55,622 nucleotides of DNA from positions 1 through 55,622 of the forward strand of contig DDTJ01000062.1 of assembly GCA_002344525.1 (NCBI GenBank), in the 5' to 3' direction. Below the pieces are notes generated by a model. That model searched no databases and had not been told where the DNA came from. It saw only the letters and a program-made list of their open reading frames with translations. Position 1 is the first letter of the stretch; each line of letters opens with the position of its first letter. The stretch comes from Akkermansiaceae bacterium UBA2367 (GTDB lineage: Bacteria > Verrucomicrobiota > Verrucomicrobiia > Verrucomicrobiales > DEV007). The position numbers and the translations under genes are program-made. This document shows, piece after piece, positions 8,059-16,645 of the stretch.

Positions 8059-9984
8059 ATGAGCGACCCCCTCCAGCACGAATGCGGCATCGCCTTCGTC
8101 CGGTTGAAACAGGACTTGGGCTACTACTTGCAGCGCTACAAGACCTGCTTGTGGGGCTTCCAGCGGCTCTACCTGCTGATGGAGAAGCAGCACAACCGCG
8201 GCCAAGACGGTGTGGGCATCGGCTGCGTGAAACTCGACATGCCCCTCGGCCAGCCCTATCTCTTCCGCGAGCGCAGCGCCGACCGCGACTCGCTCATCGG
8301 CGTGATGGAGAATCAGCTCCGCCGCCTCGGAAAGCTGGAGCGGAAAAAGCGGCTCGATCCGAAGGATCCCGTTTCCTTCAAGGCCAACTTCGACTTCGGC
8401 GGCGAGGTCCTCCTCGGCCACCTCCGCTACGGCACCTCGGGCACCTTCGGCAGCGGCGGATGCCATCCCTATGTGCGACGGACGAACTATCCGACGAAGA
8501 CCCTCATGGTGGCGGGCAACTTCAACATGACGAACGCCCGCGATCTGAACCACCACCTCATCGGTCGCGGACAGCACCCCGTCTTCGACACCGACACCCA
8601 GACCGTTCTTGAGGAGATCGGCTACCACCTCGACGAGGCCCACGACGCCATCTTCCGCCGCGAGCGCGACAAGGGCACGCCCGGTCCCGACATCCCCGGC
8701 ATCATCTCCGACGAACTCGACCTCGTCCGCATCCTGAACAAATGCGCCGAGATCTGGGACGGCGGCTACACCATCGCGGGCGCGGTGGGGAACGGCGACG
8801 CCTTCGTCCTGCGCGATCCCAACGGCATCCGGCCCTGCTTCTACTACGAGGACGACGAGGTCATCGCCTTCGCGAGCGAGCGCGTCCCCCTGATGACCGT
8901 CTTCAACGCCGAGGTCTCCCAGATCCGGGAGCTGCCCCGCGCCCACGTCGCGGTGATGAAACGCGGCGGAGGCTTCGACGTCTCGCCCTACACCGAGCCG
9001 CGCGAGCAGCGCCCCTGCTCCTTCGAGCGCATCTACTTCTCGCGGGGCAACGATCCCGACATCTACCGCGAGCGAATGCGGCTCGGCTCGAACCTCGTGC
9101 CGCAGATCGTCAGCCGCATCGACGAGGACTTCGACAAGACCGTCTTCAGCTTTATCCCCAACACCGCCGAGATCGCCTACTACGGGCTGATGCACGGCCT
9201 GCGCATCCTGCGCCGCGATCAGGTCAAGGGGGAGATCCTCGCCAAGGCGCAGGCGGGCGAGCTCGACGAGGCCACCCTCGACAAGCTCGTGCTGAAAAGC
9301 TGGCCGCGCGGCGAGAAGATCGCGCACAAGGACATCAAGCTGCGCACCTTCATCGCGCAGGAGAAGGGCCGCGACCAGATGGTCTCGCACGTTTACGACG
9401 TCACCTACGGCCAGATCGCGCCCGGCGAGACCCTCGTCGTCCTCGACGACTCCATCGTGCGCGGGACGACGTTGAAGGACTCCATCATCAAGATCCTCTC
9501 GCGCCTGAACCCGAAGAAGATCGTCATCGCCTCGACCGCCCCGCAGATCCGCTACCCCGACTGCTACGGCATCGACATGTCCGAGCTGGGCAAATTCATC
9601 GTCTTCAAGGCGGCGATCAACCTGCTGGAGCGCCACGGCATGCACAACCGCATCACCGACGTCTACTACCGCTGCCGCGAGGAGTTGAAAAAGCCGGTCG
9701 AGGAGATGGGCAACCCGGTCAAGGCGATCTACGAACCCTTCACCGAGGAGGAACTCTCCGCCGAAGTGAGCTGTCTCGTCACCCCCGAGGACATCCCTTG
9801 GAAGGGCGAGGTCGAAGTCGTCTTCCAGACCGTGGCAGGCTTGCGGGACGCCATCCCCGTGAACCACGGCGACTGGTATTTCACCGGCGACTACCCGACC
9901 CCCGGCGGCTACAAGGTCGTGAACCAAGCCTTCGTCGGCTTCCACGACAAGACCGGCGAGCGGCCTTATGATGTGCTGCTTTGA
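8059..9984 (+). CDS. purF: Amidophosphoribosyltransferase, long form
   Basis: PurF makes phosphoribosylamine from PRPP and glutamine, the committed step of purine synthesis. The 641-residue protein has an N-terminal Ntn-type glutaminase whose nucleophile Cys9 follows an eight-residue propeptide (MSDPLQHE then CGIAFV); HNRGQDGVGIG, GHLRYGTSG and GNFNMTNA line its active site. The C-terminal phosphoribosyltransferase domain carries the PRPP loop VVLDDSIVRGTTLKDSI and PQIRYPDCYGIDM. It is about 150 residues longer than the Bacillus or E. coli enzymes, with extra sequence between the domains and at the C terminus, and resembles the long form of Bacteroidetes. It lacks an obvious four-Cys Fe-S ligand set. 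Confidence 0.9.
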   Translation: MSDPLQHECGIAFVRLKQDLGYYLQRYKTCLWGFQRLYLLMEKQHNRGQDGVGIGCVKLDMPLGQPYLFRERSADRDSLIGVMENQLRRLGKLERKKRLDPKDPVSFKANFDFGGEVLLGHLRYGTSGTFGSGGCHPYVRRTNYPTKTLMVAGNFNMTNARDLNHHLIGRGQHPVFDTDTQTVLEEIGYHLDEAHDAIFRRERDKGTPGPDIPGIISDELDLVRILNKCAEIWDGGYTIAGAVGNGDAFVLRDPNGIRPCFYYEDDEVIAFASERVPLMTVFNAEVSQIRELPRAHVAVMKRGGGFDVSPYTEPREQRPCSFERIYFSRGNDPDIYRERMRLGSNLVPQIVSRIDEDFDKTVFSFIPNTAEIAYYGLMHGLRILRRDQVKGEILAKAQAGELDEATLDKLVLKSWPRGEKIAHKDIKLRTFIAQEKGRDQMVSHVYDVTYGQIAPGETLVVLDDSIVRGTTLKDSIIKILSRLNPKKIVIASTAPQIRYPDCYGIDMSELGKFIVFKAAINLLERHGMHNRITDVYYRCREELKKPVEEMGNPVKAIYEPFTEEELSAEVSCLVTPEDIPWKGEVEVVFQTVAGLRDAIPVNHGDWYFTGDYPTPGGYKVVNQAFVGFHDKTGERPYDVLL

Positions 9985-10041
9985 TTCCGTTTCGGCATGG
10001 GTCCGTTCCAGCAAGGATGATGGGGAGGTCGATGCGGCAAG

Positions 10042-10131
10042 ACTTGGAGTGCGCGGACATGTCCGCGCTTTGTTCCGGGGCGACATGTCGCCCCTCTGGG
10101 AAAGCGGCGTCATGCCGCCGCACTCCAAAGC
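10042..10131. repeat. Triple 18-bp palindrome element between purF and accC
   Basis: Three palindromes stand in a row: 10051-10068 (GCGCGGACATGTCCGCGC, perfect), 10077-10094 (GGGGCGACATGTCGCCCC, perfect) and 10104-10121 (imperfect, centre TCATGC). They are enclosed by complementary ends, CTTGGAGTGCG at the left and CGCACTCCAAAG at the right. The element sits between two convergent genes, so it may act as a bidirectional transcription block or be a REP-like mobile repeat. No T-run follows the stems. Confidence 0.85.
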
Positions 10132-10173
10132 ACCGACGACGCGTGGGCAATTGGACGCCCCATTGACGCTCGA

Positions 10174-10192
10174 CCGAGGCCAGTGGCCTCGG
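10174..10192. repeat. Short GAGGCC palindrome
   Basis: CCGAGGCC-AGT-GGCCTCGG is a stem of eight base pairs with a three-base loop, followed by CTACAG. The same core (GAGG-C-GATGACCTCGCCT-CAGG) occurs in the two longer repeats at 50354-50489 and 51301-51423, so this may be a minimal member of that family. Confidence 0.6.
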
Positions 10193-10236
10193 CTACAGCG
10201 CTGGCGCGTTGTTCCACGTTCCGCCCTGAGGCCGGA

Positions 10237-11622
<1,386 letters not shown>

Positions 11623-11671
11623 GGCGGGGTCGCTCGCCCTTTTCCCGGAACGGGGGAAGGCGTGGGGAAAT

Positions 11672-12157
11672 TCAGGCGGTCTTCACCCGGAAGAGGGGTT
11701 CGCCGTATTGCACGGCGGTGCCGTTTTCGACGAGGATTTCGACGATCTCGCCGGAAATATCGGCCTTGATCTCGTTCATCACCTTCATCGCCTCGATGAT
11801 GCAGACGGTGCTGTCGGCGGAGATCTTGGAGCCGATCTTCACGAAGGTCTCGGATTCGGGCGAGGAGGCGGAGTAGAAGGTGCCGACCATGGGGGAATGG
11901 ATCTCCTTGACGTTCGCGGGCAGCGCCCCGTCGGCGGGAGGGGCGGCGGAACTTCCGCCCGCCGCTGGAGCGGCTGCGGCGTGGGCGGGCGCGAAGGCCG
12001 GGGCGGGGGCCGAGGCGAGCCAACTCTGGATGGCCTTGACGTCGAGGTCGCCGCCCTTCTTGAGTTCCAGCTTGGTCTCGTCCTGCTCCAGCTTGAAGAC
12101 GGAGAGCCCATGCTGGTCCATGAGCTCGACGATGCGTTTGATGTCTCTGAAGTCCAC
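11672..12157 (-). CDS. accB: Biotin carboxyl carrier protein of acetyl-CoA carboxylase
   Basis: A 161-residue BCCP. The N-terminal helix MDFRDIKRIVELMDQHG matches the family opening, which selects the GTG at 12157 as start; the frame is open far upstream but without homology. A central Ala/Pro-rich flexible linker (about residues 55-85) precedes the biotinyl domain, with the acceptor Lys in CIIEAMKVMNEI 37 residues from the C terminus. It forms an operon with accC. Confidence 0.93.
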   Translation of the reverse strand: MDFRDIKRIVELMDQHGLSVFKLEQDETKLELKKGGDLDVKAIQSWLASAPAPAFAPAHAAAAPAAGGSSAAPPADGALPANVKEIHSPMVGTFYSASSPESETFVKIGSKISADSTVCIIEAMKVMNEIKADISGEIVEILVENGTAVQYGEPLFRVKTA

Positions 12158-12300
12158 GGCGGTAGGGCCTCTCGGTTTAGGGTGAAATGCAGTTGCGGCG
12201 GGCGGATCCGGCGAAGCGGACCCGGGGCGGGAATCGTGACCTAGAACCGCTCCGGTTTCCAGTAAAAAAACGGGCCACGGAAGACGATCACCGCCCTTTG

Positions 12301-13458
12301 TCAAGCGCCCGCCTCGGCCAAGACCCGCAGGGTTCGCTCGATTTCGGCGTGGGTATTGTAGAAATGGGGGCTGAAACGCAGGTGGGGTCGGCCTTCGCGG
12401 TCGTGGCGGAAGCTGGTGGTGATTCCGGCTTTCCCGAGCGCGGCGTAGAGTTCTCCGACATGGGCGGGGCGCTGCGAGTCGGTGCAGGAGGTGATGCCGG
12501 AGGCCGCGCCTCCCTCGCGCGGGCCGACGATTTGCAGACCGAGGCGGTCGAGCCCTCCGCAGAGATGGGTCTTCAGTTCGAGGAGCCTCGCCGCGATCCG
12601 CTTGATCCCGACACCCGTGAGCAGGTCGATGGAGGCCTCCATCCCGAGCAGGCCCGAAGCGTTCAGCACGCCGGGTTCGTAGCGGCGAGCGCCCGGCTCG
12701 AAACGGATCTCGTCGCGGGCGATGAAGTTCGGCGAGGCCACGTTCCAAGCTCCGTAGAGGCTGGGGCGGAGCAGCTCCTGCCGCTCTTTCGCGACATAGA
12801 CGACCCCGGCGGCGGAGGGGCCGAGCATCCACTTGTGCGAGTCGGCGCTGAGGAAATCGACCTCGCTCGCGGGCGTCGGGAAGGCTCCCGCCGTCTGGAT
12901 CGCGTCGAGGCAGAAGAGGACGCCCGCCTCCCGCGCGGCGGCCCCGACGGCAGCGACATCGAGCCGGTAGCCGCTCAGGAAGTGGCAGGAGGCGAGGGCG
13001 AGGAGCCGCGTTCTCGGGGTGATCGCGTCGTGGACCAGCTCCGGGGTGATCTCGCCGATGGCGCGGGGCCGCAGATAGACGATGCGCACGCCGAGCCGCT
13101 CAAGCTGCTTCCACGGATAGACGTTGGCCGGGTAGTCGTCGAGGTAGGTCACGACTTCGTCGCCCGGCCGCCAGTCGAGCCCGTTGGCGACGAGGCTGAG
13201 ACCGAGGCTGGTCGGGCCGAGCAGGGCGATTTCCTCGGGCGCACTGCCGAAGAGCCGCGCCGCCGAGCCCCGGACCCGGTCCATGCGTTTCAAGAAGACT
13301 TCGCCGTAGTCGAGTTCGCCCGTGGATGAGGTGGCATTGAAGGCGTCCATCGCCTCGACCGCGACCTGCGGCACCGGAGCGACCGCGGCGTGGGCGAGGA
13401 AGACGCGACCGCGGCAGGCGGGGAAGGCCGCGCGCCGCCACGTTTCGTCCGTTTCCAC
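12301..13458 (-). CDS. Class V (cysteine-desulfurase-fold) PLP-dependent aminotransferase family protein
   Basis: About 385 residues in the aminotransferase class V superfamily. Visible are FLAHAAVAPVPQVAVEAM at the N terminus, the substrate loop around LLGPTSLGLSLVANG, the PLP-binding Asp in LFCLDAIQTAGAFP, and the Schiff-base Lys in FLSADSHKWMLGPS, followed by the Gly-rich AGVVYV. This pattern is closest to isopenicillin-N-epimerase/selenocysteine-lyase-like members rather than to NifS/IscS, whose catalytic Cys loop I do not see. The start is uncertain: the frame runs up to an ATG at 13554, but that overlaps the upstream gene, so the GTG at 13458 (VETDETWRRAAFPAC) is taken; a TTG about 40 bases further up is possible. 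The substrate cannot be told. Confidence 0.8.
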   Translation of the reverse strand: METDETWRRAAFPACRGRVFLAHAAVAPVPQVAVEAMDAFNATSSTGELDYGEVFLKRMDRVRGSAARLFGSAPEEIALLGPTSLGLSLVANGLDWRPGDEVVTYLDDYPANVYPWKQLERLGVRIVYLRPRAIGEITPELVHDAITPRTRLLALASCHFLSGYRLDVAAVGAAAREAGVLFCLDAIQTAGAFPTPASEVDFLSADSHKWMLGPSAAGVVYVAKERQELLRPSLYGAWNVASPNFIARDEIRFEPGARRYEPGVLNASGLLGMEASIDLLTGVGIKRIAARLLELKTHLCGGLDRLGLQIVGPREGGAASGITSCTDSQRPAHVGELYAALGKAGITTSFRHDREGRPHLRFSPHFYNTHAEIERTLRVLAEAGA

Positions 13459-13498
13459 TCGTTCGAGCCCGGCGGAGGGTGGATGGTGGGCGTCAAGG

Positions 13499-14008
13499 TT
13501 ACCAAAAGAACGCTCTTGGGGTGATTTCTCCATTCTGAATCTTGGTGGCATCATGGACGACCCTCGCGCACCTCCAATGCTCTTTGATCGGACATGACTG
13601 GATCAAAATCTCCCTGACGATATCGGCCTCGGTGGCGGCGATGGCAAACGCGGATTGGAACAGCAGAAAGAGCGCTTCGCTTCGTGATGAGCAGGGTTGA
13701 ACGCCTCTGGCGACTTGGACGGCCTCATTCAATGACCTCTTCGCTTCCGATTTGAAATTCCGCTCAGCCAACGCGGCTATTTCCCATGCCCGGACGGAAG
13801 AGCGTTTGTAGTGATCCTCACATTCCGAGGCGGCCTTCGCGGCTTGCCTCGCTATCGGCAGCGGATCTCCATCTGTGAATCTGGCGACCCAAGACAAAGC
13901 TTGAGCACGGAACCAAGAATCGGAGATCGCTCTGGTCTTTGCCAACGCTTGGCTCGGATTGCTTTTCGCAAGCGCGGATGCTTGATCTCGTTGAAGCGCC
14001 GCGCTCAT
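13499..14008 (-). CDS. Uncharacterised helical-repeat protein
   Basis: A 169-residue protein, start ATG at 14008 (MSAALQRDQASALAK). It is made of paired amphipathic helices of about 34 residues each, for example SQALAKTRAISDSWFRAQALSW and PIARQAAKAASECEDHYKRSSV, with repeated A-x-x-x-A and W/R-A patterns. This suggests a TPR- or Sel1-like scaffold of four to five repeats. There is no signal peptide, transmembrane segment or catalytic motif. Base composition is less GC-rich than the neighbours. It lies just beyond the terminator-like hairpin that follows bS18. I do not recognise the family. Confidence 0.6.
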   Translation of the reverse strand: MSAALQRDQASALAKSNPSQALAKTRAISDSWFRAQALSWVARFTDGDPLPIARQAAKAASECEDHYKRSSVRAWEIAALAERNFKSEAKRSLNEAVQVARGVQPCSSRSEALFLLFQSAFAIAATEADIVREILIQSCPIKEHWRCARVVHDATKIQNGEITPRAFFW

Positions 14009-14082
14009 GTGCTTTGGCGGAGCAGTTGACGGTCTGTTGCTCGCAGTCTTCAAGCCTCCATACGGAAAGAGGAACGAGCGGG

Positions 14083-14122
14083 GTCGAAACAAAACAGGGT
14101 CAGGTGGTGGACCTGACCCTGT
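14083..14122 (-). terminator. Rho-independent terminator after rpsR, built from a GGGTCAGGT repeat
   Basis: ACAGGGTCAGGT (14094-14105), a five-base loop and ACCTGACCCTGT (14111-14122) form a perfect 12-bp stem. On the minus strand the stem is followed by TTTTGTTT, so it would end transcripts from rpmG-rpsR. The same GGGTCAGGT hairpin is a common stand-alone repeat in many bacteria. Confidence 0.75.
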
Positions 14123-14156
14123 CGGCAATGATTGTCGTTGCGCGGACTGCGCGGGA

Positions 14157-14393
14157 TCAGAGGAGGTTCAGGGCGCGGGCGCGCTTGATCTCGCGGGTGA
14201 TCTTGCGATGGAGTTTGGCGGAGAGCCCGGTGGTGCGGCGGGCGTAGATCTTGCCGGACTCGGTCGTGAAGTTCCTGAGGTATTCGGGATTGAGGTAGCT
14301 GACCTTCTCCGCCGGGATGTCGAAACGGCGGCGGGGCATGCGCCGGTTGGCGCGGCGGAGGTTGATGGCTCTCTGTTCGGTTTTCGGACCCAT
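14157..14393 (-). CDS. rpsR: Small ribosomal subunit protein bS18
   Basis: A 78-residue bS18. The conserved core VSYLNPEYLRNFTTESGKI, ARRTTGLSAKLHRKITREIK and the C-terminal RARALNLL are all present, with a basic N terminus (RRANRRMPRRRFDIP). It binds 16S rRNA beside bS6 on the platform of the 30S subunit. It follows the bL33 gene by about 19 bases, an order unlike the common rpsF-rpsR-rplI operon; no bS6 or bL9 gene is in the window. Confidence 0.96.
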   Translation of the reverse strand: MGPKTEQRAINLRRANRRMPRRRFDIPAEKVSYLNPEYLRNFTTESGKIYARRTTGLSAKLHRKITREIKRARALNLL

Positions 14394-14412
14394 GGCGTAA
14401 GGGGGGTGGGGA

Positions 14413-14586
14413 TCAGCGCTTCTCGCGATGGAGGGTGCGGCGCTTGAGGTAGGGATTGAACTTCACCTTCTCCAAGCGACCGGGGGTGCGCAGGCTCTTT
14501 TTGTTGCGTGTGGTCGGGTAGATGGAAGGACGGGCGCCTTCCGCCTTCGCCTCGGTGCATTCAAGAATGATGACTTCTCTGGGCAT
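14413..14586 (-). CDS. rpmG: Large ribosomal subunit protein bL33
   Basis: A 57-residue bL33: MPREVIILECTEAKAEG, then SIYPTTRNKKS, LEKVKFNPYLKRRTLHRE. It has a single Cys, so it is the zinc-free C-minus type. The ATG at 14586 is chosen because it gives the standard N terminus; an upstream ATG at 14649 would add an unrelated extension. It is co-transcribed with rpsR. Confidence 0.94.
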   Translation of the reverse strand: MPREVIILECTEAKAEGARPSIYPTTRNKKSLRTPGRLEKVKFNPYLKRRTLHREKR

Positions 14587-14658
14587 GGCTGGGAGTGGTG
14601 GTGTGTTTCGCGAGGGCGGGGAATGTAGGGCATCGCCCAGGAATCTCAACCGATAATT

Positions 14659-15882
14659 TCAATCCTCTTCCTCGTCGGTGGGTTTTGCGACTTCCTTCTC
14701 CTCCAGACCGAAGAGGGAAGTGACGGGGGCGCGGAAGTTTCCGGGGGTCTGCTCCTGGTCCAACCTCTCCTGGTATTCGACGGTGCAGCGAGCGAAGGGG
14801 ATGGCTTCGAGCCGGGCTTGGGGGATCAGCTCGCCGGAGCCTTGGCAGACTCCGTATTCGCCGCTGTCGATGCGGAGGAGGGCCTCCTCGATCTCGTAGA
14901 GGGCGTTCTGCTCCTGCGAGAGGATGTTGAGGGCGAAGTCGCGGTCGTAGGCGTCGCTGCCGGCGTCGGCCTGGTGCATGCCGAAGGCGGAGGAATCGCT
15001 GGAGTCCTCGCCGCGTCCGAGGGAGTCGCGGGCGACCCCGGACATCTGGTCGAGGAGGGAGTCGCGCAGGTCGAGGAGCCGCTGGCGCTGCGCTTTCAGA
15101 AAGGCGGGGGAGAGCTTCTTGGGCTTTTCCGTGGCGGCGGGGGTGGGGACGACGGGGGCGTGGTTGGCGAGATGGGCGAAGAGGGGGCGTCGTTTGACGG
15201 GAAGGCGTTTTTTAGGAGGGATTTTCACGAGTGCGGAAGACTTCGGTGCCGTTTTCGCGGATTCGGGTTTCGAGCTTGCCGCTTTCGCGGGCTCGGGCTT
15301 GACGGCGGCCTTGGGTTGGGAAAGGGGAGGGGTCGGCTTCGCCGGAGCCGGTTTTTTGGGCTCGGGCTTGGCCACGGAGGGTTTTTTCGCCACGGGGGCG
15401 GGCTTGGCTGGTGCCTTGGGGGCGGCCTTTTTCGCGGCGGGCTTGGCGGCGACTTTTTTGACGGGAGCTTTGGCCGCGGTTTTCTTCACGGGGGCTTTCG
15501 GAGCCGCCTTTTTGGACGGGGCGGCTTTTTTGGCGGGCGCGGGTTTCTTGGGAGCCGGTTTGGGGGCGGCTTTCTTCACCGGGGCCTTTTTCGCGACCGG
15601 CTTCTTGGCGGCGGGTGCCGGCTTCGTTTTCTTGGTCGCGGCGGCGGCCTTTTTCACCGGGGCTTTTTTCGTGGCGGGCTTGGCGACGGCTTTTTTGACG
15701 GGGGCCTTGGCTGCGGCTTTCTTCGCGGGCGCTTTCGGGGCCGCTTTTTTGGGCGGAGCGGCCTTCTTGGGGGCCGGTTTGGAGGCGGCTTTCTTCACCG
15801 GGGCCTTTTTCGCGGCAGTTTTTTTCGTCTGCGTACCCGCTTTTTTCGGAGGGAGTTTCTTCGTGACGGTTTTCTTGGCCAT
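14659..15882 (-). CDS. KAP-repeat (histone-H1-like) protein fused to a DksA/TraR-type domain
   Basis: A 407-residue protein with two parts. Residues 1 to about 250 are an extreme Lys/Ala/Pro region of degenerate repeats such as KKAAPKAPAKKAAAKAPVKK, like eukaryotic H1 tails and bacterial HctB/AlgP tails. From about residue 257 there is a DksA/TraR-like domain: coiled-coil hairpin (LSPAFLKAQRQRLLDLRDSL and FALNILSQEQNALYEIEEAL) and the zinc-finger region with the GEYGVCQGSGELIPQARLEA motif. Only two of the four zinc Cys remain (Cys346 and Cys366; partners are Ser and Glu), so zinc binding is doubtful. The C terminus is acidic (TDEEED). It probably binds DNA or RNA through the tail and RNA polymerase through the DksA part; this is inference. 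It lies between HU and the ribosomal genes. Confidence 0.85.
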   Translation of the reverse strand: MAKKTVTKKLPPKKAGTQTKKTAAKKAPVKKAASKPAPKKAAPPKKAAPKAPAKKAAAKAPVKKAVAKPATKKAPVKKAAAATKKTKPAPAAKKPVAKKAPVKKAAPKPAPKKPAPAKKAAPSKKAAPKAPVKKTAAKAPVKKVAAKPAAKKAAPKAPAKPAPVAKKPSVAKPEPKKPAPAKPTPPLSQPKAAVKPEPAKAASSKPESAKTAPKSSALVKIPPKKRLPVKRRPLFAHLANHAPVVPTPAATEKPKKLSPAFLKAQRQRLLDLRDSLLDQMSGVARDSLGRGEDSSDSSAFGMHQADAGSDAYDRDFALNILSQEQNALYEIEEALLRIDSGEYGVCQGSGELIPQARLEAIPFARCTVEYQERLDQEQTPGNFRAPVTSLFGLEEKEVAKPTDEEED

Positions 15883-16059
15883 GGCTGTCGGTGGCGGAGG
15901 TGAGGTCGGATGAAGGAACCCGAATCCGGGGTTCCGCGAAAAGAGCGCCATTTGTAAGTCACCGGGCGCGACGCCGCAAGGGAAAAGGATGCGGCGCGGA
16001 GGCGTGACCGGAAGGGAGGAATCCCCTGTTTTCGGTTCCACCCGGCGCTCCGTACGACG

Positions 16060-16091
16060 CCCGCCGAAGTTCCCGCGAACTTCGCTGCGGG
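16060..16091 (-). terminator. Hairpin downstream of the HU gene
   Basis: CGAAGTTC (16065-16072), loop CCGC and GAACTTCG (16077-16084) form an 8-bp stem, extended after a CT bulge by CCCGC (16060-16064) pairing with GCGGG (16087-16091). It lies 9 bases past the stop codon of the HU gene on the minus strand. No T-run follows, so it may stabilise the mRNA end or be a weak terminator. Confidence 0.45.
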
Positions 16092-16100
16092 TTCTCCTGC

Positions 16101-16403
16101 TCAGAGTTCGGGCAGGACCTTGGCGACGCGCTCCTTCAGCTCCTTGCCGGGCTTGAACTTGACGACGGCGCGGGCGGGAATGGGCACGGCGGCATCGGGC
16201 TTGTTGGGATTGCGCCCGATCTTCGGCTTGGTCTTGGTGACTTGGAAGGCGCCGAAATTCCGCAGGACGACATCGTCGTTGGAGGCCAGGCTCGAGGTTA
16301 CCTTCTCGATGAGGGACTGCACGACATTGAATACCTCCTGCTGGGTCAGTCCGGTCTCGTTGCTGATACGGATGACGAGATCTCGCTTGGTGATGGTGGC
16401 CAT
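16101..16403 (-). CDS. HU/IHF-family DNA-bending protein
   Basis: A 100-residue HU/IHF protein. It starts MATITKRDLVIRISNETGLT, has the dimer-core helices (QQEVFNVVQSLIEKVTSSL), the LRNFGAFQV turn, and a DNA-binding arm with GRNPNKPDAAVPIPARAVVKF, whose Pro intercalates into DNA. The C-terminal GKELKERVAKVL is standard. From sequence alone I cannot say whether it acts as HU homodimer or an IHF subunit. It is the first gene of the minus-strand block and precedes the KAP-DksA protein, so two chromatin-like proteins are side by side. Confidence 0.95.
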   Translation of the reverse strand: MATITKRDLVIRISNETGLTQQEVFNVVQSLIEKVTSSLASNDDVVLRNFGAFQVTKTKPKIGRNPNKPDAAVPIPARAVVKFKPGKELKERVAKVLPEL

Positions 16404-16645
16404 GGGTGCGGTGCTAGGGTTTCTGATATTTTTAATCTGAGAGGCTTCCGCGTTTTGGCAACCGGCTTTGGAAAGGGTTCGTCATTTTTTCCGAAAGGGC
16501 GGCGGCCCGGCGGTCCCGGCCTTTTGTCCCGGAGGGAAAGCCGATTTCATGCCGGGCGGGGGGAGAATCGTCGGATAATCGCATTTTGCCGCTTCCCTTC
16601 GCAAGGTCGCGAGTATGGTGGGGCCACCGCGAAAGCGGAGGAGCG

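Noticed and set aside
7945..10128. A 727-codon open frame on the minus strand across purF
   Set aside because: Antisense shadow of purF; no recognisable domain.
12158..12832. An N-terminal extension of accB into the aminotransferase region
   Set aside because: The frame is open but the text is Arg/Pro-rich antisense-like sequence; the BCCP start motif fixes the GTG at 12157.
14818..15913. Plus-strand frames rich in Phe, Gly and Ala or Leu, Phe and Arg opposite the KAP-DksA gene
   Set aside because: They mirror the Lys/Ala/Pro repeat codons of the minus strand. The DksA domain fixes the coding strand.
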